Positions 1 through 5,275 of a stretch of DNA of 6,600 bases are shown piece by piece. Numbering within the stretch: the first letter of the stretch is position 1; each line of letters begins with the position of its first letter. This DNA comes from JBQTIP01 sp052388025 (lineage in GTDB: Bacteria; Actinomycetota; UBA4738; HRBIN12), in assembly GCA_052388025.1 (NCBI GenBank), contig JBQTIP010000251.1:1-6600 (forward strand), written 5' to 3'. Made by a program: the position numbers and the translations under genes. The notes under the pieces were generated by a model. The model was given only the letters and a program-made list of their open reading frames with translations, was not told the DNA's origin and did no database searches.

Positions 1-45
1 CTCGCCATCCTGCTCGTGGCCTCGGTGGCGCTCATCTGGGTCTAG
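1..45 (+). CDS. C-terminal end of an unidentified, probably membrane-associated protein (5' end outside window)
   Basis: Frame 1 from the window edge reads LAILLVASVALIWV and then a TAG stop at 43-45. Every visible residue except the last few is strongly hydrophobic, so the protein probably ends in a transmembrane helix or a short hydrophobic C-terminal anchor. Nothing else of the gene is visible, so no family can be named. It is also possible that this is a chance open frame at the edge; the coding call rests only on its hydrophobic composition and G/C-ending codons. Confidence 0.4.
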   Translation, partial: LAILLVASVALIWV

Positions 46-172
46 CGCCCTCGGGACACCGGCGGTCTTTTGTATCGACGGACGAACGCCGGCACCCCGT
101 CATTCGTTGCCCTCGTGGGGCTTTGCAACAGGGAAGAGTGAACGGGGAGTCCGCGAAGGCTTCCCATTCTCA

Positions 173-190
173 CCACGATCTCTCCACGGT
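173..190 (+). repeat. Imperfect 18-nt direct repeat, copy 1
   Basis: CCACGATCTCTCCACGGT here matches 518-535 at 16 of 18 positions. The copies lie 345 nt apart in the same orientation, and the similarity stops outside these bounds. Function unknown. Confidence 0.35.
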
Positions 191-297
191 GCACCCAACT
201 GGACAGTACTCGAAAAAATGTCCGCAGGTAGATGGGCAGGTGCTCTCTCTCAGCGCACGTCATGCCAGGGCTCGACGCGAGGGTTACCGCAAAGCCA

Positions 298-330
298 GGA
301 GCCGGTGATGGGGTTCGAACTCATGCCTGA
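298..330 (-). other. tRNA-like T-arm and acceptor-like 3' fragment (not a complete tRNA)
   Basis: The minus strand reads ATGAG-TTCGAAC-CCCAT followed by CACCGGC. The seven-base loop TTCGAAC is the canonical T-loop pattern, and the flanking stem pairs at 4 of 5 positions, with one A-C mismatch. The strand complementary to the acceptor-like bases (GCCGGTG) is not found in the preceding few hundred bases. No anticodon arm could be built and no CCA is encoded. It may be a decayed tRNA, a 3' tRNA fragment left by an integrated element, part of another structured RNA, or chance. Confidence 0.25.
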
Positions 331-355
331 AGTGGGGCCCAGAGGCCTGTTGGAC

Positions 356-391
356 CGAGGCAACCTCGAGCCTCACGAAACTTCTGTCGTG
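356..391. repeat. Two adjacent small hairpins
   Basis: CGAGG-CAA-CCTCG (356-368) is a perfect 5-bp stem with a 3-base loop. CACGA-8 nt-TCGTG (374-391) is a second perfect 5-bp stem. They lie beside the T-arm-like element, so together they could be parts of one folded RNA; the strand cannot be decided from symmetry alone. Confidence 0.35.
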
Positions 392-449
392 TTCCCCGAT
401 CGTCTGTTCATGGCGCCTTGCTCTTGGGCCCCGGACAGGATGAGCGGCT

Positions 450-489
450 GCCCCCAGCGGGGGCTCCTCCGGGGGCCTGCTCGGCCCCC
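450..489. repeat. Tandem GC-rich hairpins
   Basis: Two perfect stems are separated by 6 nt: GCCCCC-AGC-GGGGGC (450-464) and GGGGGCC-TGCTC-GGCCCCC (471-489). They are stable enough to stall RNA polymerase and might act as a terminator for transcription entering from either side. Neither strand has a following T-run, so a classic Rho-independent terminator is not supported. They could equally be stems of a non-coding RNA. Confidence 0.4.
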
Positions 490-517
490 GATTCCTCTCC
501 GCACCTCCCCGGTGACT

Positions 518-535
518 CCACGATTTCTCCCCGGT
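518..535 (+). repeat. Imperfect 18-nt direct repeat, copy 2
   Basis: CCACGATTTCTCCCCGGT, the partner of 173-190, differs at two positions (C/T and A/C). It lies just downstream of the GC-rich hairpin pair at 450-489. It could be a protein-binding site, a remnant of a duplication, or chance in biased sequence. Confidence 0.35.
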
Positions 536-566
536 CTGTCGGGACACACGTCGCTTCGTTCTCTGG

Positions 567-583
567 CTGCCTTTCTTGGGCAG
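567..583. repeat. Small hairpin
   Basis: CTGCCT-TTCTT-GGGCAG forms five Watson-Crick pairs plus one T-G pair around a 5-base loop. It is the outermost member of the hairpin series that runs from about 312 to 583. Confidence 0.3.
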
Positions 584-707
584 ACTGGGGAAGGTAGGAG
601 CTAGCAGGGCCGGAAAGAGTGACAAAAGCACGCAAACGGGTGGACATTCGGGCGGGGAAGGTGACAGGGCCGGCCGCGCCAAGATTCCGCCGAATACGGC
701 GTCCACA

Positions 708-731
708 CGGCCCCACGGCCCCTCGGCCCCG
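708..731 (+). repeat. Three tandem copies of an octamer CGGCCCCN
   Basis: The octamers CGGCCCCA, CGGCCCCT and CGGCCCCG follow each other without gaps, beginning 47 nt downstream of the 3' end of the tRNA-Ser gene on its own strand. It is a simple low-complexity repeat; no function is evident. Confidence 0.5.
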
Positions 732-777
732 TCGTCGCCAGCAGCTCGCCCGACCAACGCCGCGAACCGCTGGTAGA

Positions 778-867
778 TGGCGGGAGGACTGGGATTCGAA
801 CCCAGGAGCGGGTTGCCCCGCTAACGGTTTTCAAGACCGTCGCCTTCGTCCGCTCGGCCATCCTCCC
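778..867 (-). tRNA. tRNA-Ser, anticodon TGA, CCA encoded
   Basis: The minus strand folds into a complete class II tRNA. The 7-bp acceptor GGGAGGA/TCCTCCC is perfect, followed by T-G and a D-arm starting GCCGAGCGG. The anticodon stem ACGGT/ACCGT closes the loop CTTGAAA, giving anticodon TGA (complement of 831-833). The long variable arm AGCGGG-GCAA-CCCGCT and the T-arm CTGGG-TTCGAAT-CCCAG complete the fold, and the gene ends with discriminator G and CCA. The long variable arm and anticodon make it a serine tRNA reading UCN codons. It begins 27 nt after the stop of serS on the same strand, so it may be processed from the serS transcript. A TACAGT hexamer (879 to 874) lies 6 nt before the mature 5' end but has no convincing -35. 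Confidence 0.97.
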
Positions 868-894
868 GGCGACACTGTAAAGGAGCGGGAGCGC

Positions 895-2163
895 CTATCC
901 CTTCGGGCGGAGCACTCGCGCGGACTCCGGCAGATAGGGGTGCAGCACCCCGGGGACCTCTACCGATCCGTCCTCGCGCTGATGATTCTCCAGCAGGGCG
1001 ATCAGTGTGCGTCCCGTGACGCCGGCCGTCCCATTCAGGGTGTGGACGGGCGCCGTGCCGCCCCCGGTGCGGATGCGCGTCCCCATCCGCCTCCCTTGGT
1101 AGTCCGTGCAGTTCGAGCACGAGGTGAGCTCGCGGTACTGCCCCTGGCCTGGCAGCCAGACCTCGAGGTCGATCTTCTTCGCCGCGGAGGCCCCGAGCTC
1201 CCCCGTGCAGACGTTCATGAGGCGGTAGGGAAGCTCGAGCGCGCTCACGATCTCCTCTTCGATGGACACGAGGAAGTCGTGCTCGTCGCGTGAGTCCTCC
1301 GGGCGCGTGAAGCTGAACATCTCCACCTTGTCGAACTGGTGCACGCGGAACATGCCGCGCGTGTCCTTCCCGTACGTCCCGGCTTCGCGGCGGAAGCAGG
1401 TCGAGTAGCCGGCGTAGCGGATCGGCAGGTCGTCGGCGGAGAGGATCTCGCCCATGTGCAGGGCGGCGAGCGAGACCTCCGAGGTCCCGACCAGGTACAG
1501 GTCATCGTCGCGGATCGTGTAGATCTGTTCGGCGCCGGTCGGCAGGAACCCGGTCCCGAATAGCGCCTCCTCGCGGACCAGCACCGGCGGCATGACCGGC
1601 GTGAAGCCCTTGGCGGCCAGCGTGTCGAACGCGTACCGGACCAGGGCCCACTGCACCATCACGAGCGGTCCTAGCACGTAGGCGAACCGCGAGCCCGACG
1701 TGCGGGCTGCCCGCTCGAGGTCGATCACGCCGAGCAGCTCGCCGAGCTCCACGTGGTCACGCGTCTGGAAGTCGAAGGATGGTGGGTCGCCCACCACCTT
1801 CAGCTCGACGTTGTCGTCGTCGGTCTCGCCGTCGGGAACCGATTCGTCCGGGAGGTTCGGCAGGTCGGCCATCAACGCGTCAAGATCCTCGGAAACCGAG
1901 GCGAGCTGAGGTTCGAGCCCCTCCAGCTCCTCGGAGACTTTCCGGACCTCGTCGATCAGCGTCGCGCGCTCGTCGGCCGCCGCCGCGCCGATGGCCTTGG
2001 AGGCTCGGTTCTGCTCCGCCCGCAGCTCCTCGACCTGAACCGTGAGCGCCCGGCGACGCTCGTCCAGCGCGATCAGCCGCTCCAGCGTATCGGCGGCGCC
2101 GCGCCGCGCGAGGCCGACCCGGAACCGCTCGGTGTCCTCGCGGATGGCCTTCAGGTCCAGCAT
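895..2163 (-). CDS. serS: Seryl-tRNA synthetase
   Basis: A class II aminoacyl-tRNA synthetase that activates serine with ATP and charges tRNA-Ser in the cytoplasm; 422 residues, the usual bacterial length. Residues about 1-110 are the charged, heptad-like N-terminal arm (MLDLKAIREDTERF onward), the coiled coil that contacts the long variable arm of tRNA-Ser. The catalytic core follows: motif 1 region about 170-195, the serine-site stretch GTSEVSLAALH (226-236), motif 2 with FRREAGTYGKDTRG (257-270) and FRVHQFDKVE (272-281), and motif 3 with the invariant arginine in GRTLIALLENHQ (384-395). The ELTSCSNCTDYQGRR segment (345-359) is also characteristic. The ATG is 6 nt after the bactofilin stop with no strong Shine-Dalgarno, suggesting coupled translation. 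One of its substrates, tRNA-Ser(TGA), is encoded immediately downstream. Confidence 0.98.
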   Translation of the reverse strand: MLDLKAIREDTERFRVGLARRGAADTLERLIALDERRRALTVQVEELRAEQNRASKAIGAAAADERATLIDEVRKVSEELEGLEPQLASVSEDLDALMADLPNLPDESVPDGETDDDNVELKVVGDPPSFDFQTRDHVELGELLGVIDLERAARTSGSRFAYVLGPLVMVQWALVRYAFDTLAAKGFTPVMPPVLVREEALFGTGFLPTGAEQIYTIRDDDLYLVGTSEVSLAALHMGEILSADDLPIRYAGYSTCFRREAGTYGKDTRGMFRVHQFDKVEMFSFTRPEDSRDEHDFLVSIEEEIVSALELPYRLMNVCTGELGASAAKKIDLEVWLPGQGQYRELTSCSNCTDYQGRRMGTRIRTGGGTAPVHTLNGTAGVTGRTLIALLENHQREDGSVEVPGVLHPYLPESARVLRPKG

Positions 2164-2169
2164 CCGGCG

Positions 2170-2667
2170 CTAGGGGACCTTGACCTCGTCGGGCTGTCCG
2201 CCCTCCCGGGCGGCCGGAGCCTGCTTCGCTTGAGCGGCCGCCGCCTGCTGCGCGGGCTGAGCCGGCGCCGCCGCAGCCTGCTGGTCCATGATGCTCTGGC
2301 CCTGGAACACGCCGCCCTCCTCGACGATCAGGGTCTTGGAGGTGATGTTGCCGTCGACCCTCCCGCCGCGGGCGAGCTGCGCCTTCCCCTTCACGACGAT
2401 GTTGCCTTTGAAGCGTCCTCCGACCACCACGTTGTCGGCGCGGATGTCGGCCTCCACCTGGCACTGCGGCGACAGCATCACGTCGCCGTCCGCGTTGATC
2501 TGCCCCTTCACCTGCCCATCGATCCGGAGCGAGCCCGCCGAGACGATCGTCCCCTCGAGCTTCGCACCGTGGCCGACGATCGTGACCTCGCTACCCTGCT
2601 CTGCCATTCGCTTTCCCCCCGTCTCCTCGGTCTCGCGTTCGGCCTCCTCGTCGCGTCTCCAGATCAT
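2170..2667 (-). CDS. Bactofilin family cytoskeletal/polymer-forming protein
   Basis: 165 residues. The middle (about 25-128) carries the bactofilin (DUF583) beta-helix pattern: short repeats with regularly spaced glycines and hydrophobics, such as GSLRIDGQVKGQINADGDV (45-63) and NVVVGGRFKGNIVVKGKAQL (79-98). Bactofilins self-assemble without nucleotide into filaments, usually at the membrane, with roles in cell shape, polarity or wall modification; the precise role here is unknown. The N-terminus is charged and the tail (about 129-165) is Ala/Gln/Pro-rich, probably disordered. The ATG overlaps the DUF4446 stop as ATGA. A second possible start, Met21 at 2607, has the purine run GGGGGGAAAG just upstream and gives a 145-residue protein with the whole repeat domain; I keep the first because of the overlap. 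Probably co-transcribed with serS. Confidence 0.93.
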   Translation of the reverse strand: MIWRRDEEAERETEETGGKRMAEQGSEVTIVGHGAKLEGTIVSAGSLRIDGQVKGQINADGDVMLSPQCQVEADIRADNVVVGGRFKGNIVVKGKAQLARGGRVDGNITSKTLIVEEGGVFQGQSIMDQQAAAAPAQPAQQAAAAQAKQAPAAREGGQPDEVKVP

Positions 2668-3155
2668 GTCGCGTTCACCGCCTCCCGGGGCCCCGCGAGC
2701 GCCTGCCTGATCGCCTCATCCTCCTCGGTCGAGAGGTTGTACGCGCTCTTTCCGTCTGCGATGGGCTTCGCGTACACCCTGGTGTCCTGGCGTCCGTTGA
2801 TCGAGGTGATCACGACCCCGTCGCCGTGGTCGTCGAGCATCGCGCAGGAGAACGACAGGCGTCCGCCAACGTCCTCGAAGGCGTCGTAGCGAACGAGCCC
2901 GACGTGTCGAACCGCGGCCTGGATCAGCCCCTCCTGGCGACGGTCGGTACGGTTCAGCGTCCGGACGGCGGACTCGAGCCGACGGATGGAGCCGGCGTGT
3001 CCCTCCAAGATCCCCCGAAGACCCTCGTCGAGCTGGATCGGGCCGCGAGGCTCCCTCGACCGTCCTTGGCCCAAGGCACCGAAGATGAGCGCCAGCAGGC
3101 CGAGGCCGAGGCTGATGAGCACCAACAGCGTGAGCGTTTTGGTCGAAAGGTCCAT
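2664..3155 (-). CDS. DUF4446 family membrane-anchored protein
   Basis: 163 residues from the chosen start. Residues about 7-28 (TLTLLVLISLGLGLLALIF) form one transmembrane helix. Residues about 44-78 are charged and probably helical, and the conserved DUF4446 domain follows: VGLVRYDAFEDVGGRLSFS (85-103), then LLD-like, GVVITSINGRQDTRVYAKP (113-131) and GKSAYNLSTEEDEAI (135-149). Function is unknown; the soluble part is probably cytoplasmic. The frame remains open to an ATG at 3197, but the 14 added codons include ATA, AGA and CCT, unlike the rest of the gene, and add an Arg-rich extension before the helix, so I prefer 3155. Neither start has a strong Shine-Dalgarno. It is the first gene of the minus-strand unit and overlaps the bactofilin start as ATGA, which hints at a shared envelope role. 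Confidence 0.88.
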   Translation of the reverse strand: MDLSTKTLTLLVLISLGLGLLALIFGALGQGRSREPRGPIQLDEGLRGILEGHAGSIRRLESAVRTLNRTDRRQEGLIQAAVRHVGLVRYDAFEDVGGRLSFSCAMLDDHGDGVVITSINGRQDTRVYAKPIADGKSAYNLSTEEDEAIRQALAGPREAVNAT

Positions 3156-3222
3156 GCGCTGAGGGTCCCGGGTCCGCGCGACTCTCGATATGCCCATCTA
3201 CCTGGGCTTCTTCGAGGGCCGA

Positions 3223-3232
3223 AGTATACAAT
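3223..3232. promoter_or_regulatory. Candidate overlapping -10 elements for divergent larB and DUF4446 units
   Basis: The only AT-rich island between the divergent genes contains the palindrome GTATAC (3224-3229). On the minus strand it supplies TATACT (3228 to 3223), which would start transcription near 3216 for the DUF4446-bactofilin-serS unit. On the plus strand it supplies TACAAT (3227-3232), ending 10 nt before the larB GTG. No good -35 hexamer is visible on either side. If both are used, the two polymerases would compete for the same few bases. Confidence 0.45.
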
Positions 3233-3242
3233 CATCGCTCCC

Positions 3243-4073
3243 GTGGACGAGCGCAGCCTGGCCGAACTGCTCGACCGAGTGGCCTCGGGTCGGACCTCCA
3301 TCGACCGGGCCCTCGAGGATCTCCGCGACCTTCCCTATGAGGAACTGCCCGATGCGAGGCTCGATCACCACCGCGAGCTCCGGACCGGGCAGGTCGAAGC
3401 CGTCTACGCCCCCGGCAAGACGCCGGAGCAGGTGCGGGACGCCGCGGCGGCGCTCGCCGGTGGCGCGGCCGGTGCCGTCTTCGCGACCAGGGCGACCGAG
3501 GAGCAGTTCCGCGCAGTGCTCGAGGCCGTCCCCGAGGCCACGTACGACCAACGATCGCGGCTGATCGTTGTGAAGCCGGCGGCGGGCGAGGGCGCGCTCG
3601 GGTCGGTCGCGGTCGTCTCCGCGGGGACGTCGGACCTTCCGGTCGCGGAGGAGGCGGCTCGGACGGCGGAGGCGCTCGGGCTCTCCGTCTCACGAATCCA
3701 CGACGTCGGGGTCGCCGGCATCCACCGCGTCTTGGATCGCAGGGCCGACATCGAGGCCACCGACTGCGTCGTCGTCGTCGCGGGGATGGAGGGGGCGTTG
3801 CCCTCGGTCGTCGCCGGCCTCACCTCGCGCCCGGTCGTCGCCGTGCCGACCAGCGTGGGCTACGGCGCCTCCTTCGAGGGCCTCGCCGCGCTCCTCGCCA
3901 TGCTGAACAGCTGCGCCCCCGGCGTCGCGGTCGTGAACATCGACAACGGCTTCGGTGCGGCGCTCGTAGCCGACCGCATGGTGCGGATGGCCAATAGGCG
4001 GGAGGGGGCGTTGCTCCGCTTGCCAGTCCATCCCCAACCCCGCTCCGCAACACCCCCTCCCGCAGAGGACTAG
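3243..4073 (+). CDS. larB: LarB: pyridinium-3,5-biscarboxylic acid mononucleotide synthase (NPN cofactor biosynthesis)
   Basis: 276 residues. The C-terminal half resembles PurE (AIR carboxylase/NCAIR mutase), the N-terminal half is LarB-specific. Family role: carboxylation of the pyridine ring of nicotinic acid adenine dinucleotide and hydrolysis of its phosphoanhydride, the first step of the nickel-pincer nucleotide used by lactate racemase and relatives. Visible blocks: LPYEELPDARLDHHRELRTG (30-49), GKTPEQV (58-64), SAGTSDLPVAEEA (126-138), GMEGALPSVVAGL (181-193), SVGYGASFEGLAAL (204-217) and LNSCAPGVAVVNIDNGFGAA (221-240). Cys224 in the last block matches, from memory and without alignment, the conserved cysteine reported to bind the substrate. 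The GTG at 3243 gives the expected N-terminus; the frame stays open upstream to 2826, but that part is antisense to DUF4446. The Pro-rich tail (261-276) looks disordered. larC follows after 3 nt. Confidence 0.95.
   Translation: MDERSLAELLDRVASGRTSIDRALEDLRDLPYEELPDARLDHHRELRTGQVEAVYAPGKTPEQVRDAAAALAGGAAGAVFATRATEEQFRAVLEAVPEATYDQRSRLIVVKPAAGEGALGSVAVVSAGTSDLPVAEEAARTAEALGLSVSRIHDVGVAGIHRVLDRRADIEATDCVVVVAGMEGALPSVVAGLTSRPVVAVPTSVGYGASFEGLAALLAMLNSCAPGVAVVNIDNGFGAALVADRMVRMANRREGALLRLPVHPQPRSATPPPAED
4064..4069 (+). promoter_or_regulatory. Ribosome-binding site of larC inside the end of larB
   Basis: AGAGGA lies 7 nt before the larC ATG, within the last codons of larB. With a 3-nt gap between larB stop and larC start, this supports translational coupling of the two genes. 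Confidence 0.6.
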
Positions 4074-4076
4074 CCC

Positions 4077-5270
4077 ATGCGCTTGGCCTACTTCGACTGC
4101 ATCGCCGGAATATCGGGCGACATGGCGCTCGGAGCGTTGATCGACGCCGGCGTCGACTTCGAGGAGGTTCGAAACGGCCTCGCCGCACTGCCCTTGGAGC
4201 CTTTCGACATCAGCGTCGAGGAGGTCGAGACGTACGGCCTGCACGCCACTCGGATCGAGATCGTCACATCGACGGCGGGGGTCATCCGCACGTACGCGAG
4301 CATCCGCGCGATGCTCGACGCGGCCGAGCTCCCGGCCGAAGCCCTCCGGATCGCGCAACGAATCTTCCGCCGGCTGGCGGAGGCCGAGGCCATGGTGCAC
4401 CGCAAGGAGGTCGACGTGGTGACCTTCCACGAGGTGGGAGCCGTGGACTCCATAGTGGACATCACCGGCACCGCCCTCGCGCTCTCGATGCTCGGCGTCG
4501 ACCGCGTCTTCTCCTCGGCGGTCCCGACCGGTCTGGGGATGACCAAGACTGAGCACGGCGCCATGCCGATCCCGGCTCCGGCGGTCGTCGAGCTCCTCCG
4601 CGGGGCGCCCCTTTACTCGAAGGGCGTCCAGACCGAGCTGGTGACCCCGACCGGCGCGGCCATCCTGGCCGCGATGGTCGAGGGCTACGGCGAGCTCCCC
4701 ATGATGCGGATCGAGGCCGTCGGCTACGGCGCCGGGACCCACCGCCTGGACTTCCCCAACGTCCTTCGGATCCTGGTCGGCGAGGGGGAACCGAAGGGCG
4801 GGACGCGCGCTCCCGCCGCGGGATCCGGAGAGCTGGTGCTGGAGACGAACATCGATGACCTCAACCCGGAGCTCTACGAGTACGTGCTGGAGCGGCTGCT
4901 CGCGGCCGGGGCGCAGGACGCCTGGCTCACCCCGATCGTCATGAAGAAGAGCCGGCCCGCCGTCACGCTCTCGGTTCTCTGCTCTCCACAACGCGAGCAG
5001 GCCATCCGCGAGATCCTCTTCCGCGAGACCGGGACGCTCGGCATCCGCTCTACGGCCGTGACCAAGCAGGCGCTCGAACGCGAGATCGTGAAGGTGGAAA
5101 CGCGCCACGGAGGGGTCGCCGTAAAGGTCGGGATGCTGGAGGGTCGCGCGATCTCGGTGGCTCCGGAGTTCGATGACTGCGCTCGAGTGGCGAGGGAGGC
5201 TGGCGTACCGGCGCGCGAGGTCTACGAGGAGGCCGTGCGACTGGCCCGCGACGAGGTGGGCGGCTCGTAG
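4077..5270 (+). CDS. larC: LarC: nickel pincer cofactor nickel-insertion enzyme (P2TMN nickel chelatase)
   Basis: 397 residues, full length for the family. LarC inserts nickel into pyridinium-3,5-bisthiocarboxylic acid mononucleotide with CTP use, the last step of NPN cofactor synthesis. The N-terminal domain shows FDCIAGISGDMALGALIDAG (6-25), the His-rich-context block VTFHEVGAVDSIVDITG (115-131) and GAMPIPAPAVVELLRG (161-176). After a Gly/Pro/Ala linker around 240-252, the C-terminal domain begins ETNIDDLNPELYEYV (256-270) and continues with MKKSRPAV and FRETGTLGIR. Both domains are in one frame, unlike Lactiplantibacillus plantarum, where larC1 and larC2 are joined by programmed frameshifting. 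It lies 3 nt after larB with its own ribosome-binding site, so the two are co-transcribed. Its stop is 5 nt from the stop of the convergent permease gene. Confidence 0.97.
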   Translation: MRLAYFDCIAGISGDMALGALIDAGVDFEEVRNGLAALPLEPFDISVEEVETYGLHATRIEIVTSTAGVIRTYASIRAMLDAAELPAEALRIAQRIFRRLAEAEAMVHRKEVDVVTFHEVGAVDSIVDITGTALALSMLGVDRVFSSAVPTGLGMTKTEHGAMPIPAPAVVELLRGAPLYSKGVQTELVTPTGAAILAAMVEGYGELPMMRIEAVGYGAGTHRLDFPNVLRILVGEGEPKGGTRAPAAGSGELVLETNIDDLNPELYEYVLERLLAAGAQDAWLTPIVMKKSRPAVTLSVLCSPQREQAIREILFRETGTLGIRSTAVTKQALEREIVKVETRHGGVAVKVGMLEGRAISVAPEFDDCARVAREAGVPAREVYEEAVRLARDEVGGS

Positions 5271-5275
5271 CTCTT

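Larger units (their letters stand above)
46..777. other. 732-nt gap with no recognisable gene; hairpin-rich, possibly holding an unassigned RNA
   Basis: Open frames exist on both strands here, but they overlap each other, lack good ribosome-binding sites and translate to Arg/Pro/Ser/Gly-rich low-information sequence, so I call none of them. The stretch does hold a series of short perfect inverted repeats (356-368, 374-391, 450-464, 471-489, 567-583), a T-arm-like element near 312-328, an 18-nt imperfect direct repeat (173-190 and 518-535) and a triplicated octamer (708-731). I looked for the signatures of SRP RNA, RNase P RNA and tmRNA on both strands and did not see them. No clear Rho-independent terminator with a T-tract is visible for either flanking gene. 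Confidence 0.6.

Noticed and set aside
53..78. Possible terminator after the gene ending at 45
   Set aside because: A TTTT run follows ACCGGCGGT, but the stem is only 3 bp with a 3-base loop, too weak to call.
225..238. 14-nt exact match, inverted, between 225-238 and 3191-3204
   Set aside because: A match of this length between two strands of a 6.6-kb window is within chance expectation, and the flanks do not match.
42..604. Overlapping small frames on both strands in the gap (73, 165 and 157 residues)
   Set aside because: They overlap one another, have poor start context and low-information composition; none resembles a known family.
298..650. tmRNA, SRP RNA, RNase P RNA or tRNA-Sec in the gap beside tRNA-Ser
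   Set aside because: SRP RNA is often near tRNA-Ser in actinobacteria, but its conserved GGAAGGAAGCAG-type core is absent. The tmRNA ends and tag frame, the RNase P GGAAAGTCCGGGC block and the tRNA-Sec acceptor partner strand are absent too.
601..861. Open frame of 86 residues beginning MAERTKATVLKTVSGATRSW
   Set aside because: This is the tRNA-Ser gene read as protein, as is the plus-strand frame containing DWDSNPGAGCPANGF. Such translations of tRNA genes are common false calls.
1753..2889. 378-residue plus-strand open frame
   Set aside because: It runs opposite serS, the bactofilin and DUF4446, all of which show clear family motifs; the translation has no recognisable domain.
2826..3242. 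139-codon upstream extension of larB
   Set aside because: The frame stays open, but this part lies opposite DUF4446 and LarB proteins normally begin near the sequence found at GTG 3243.
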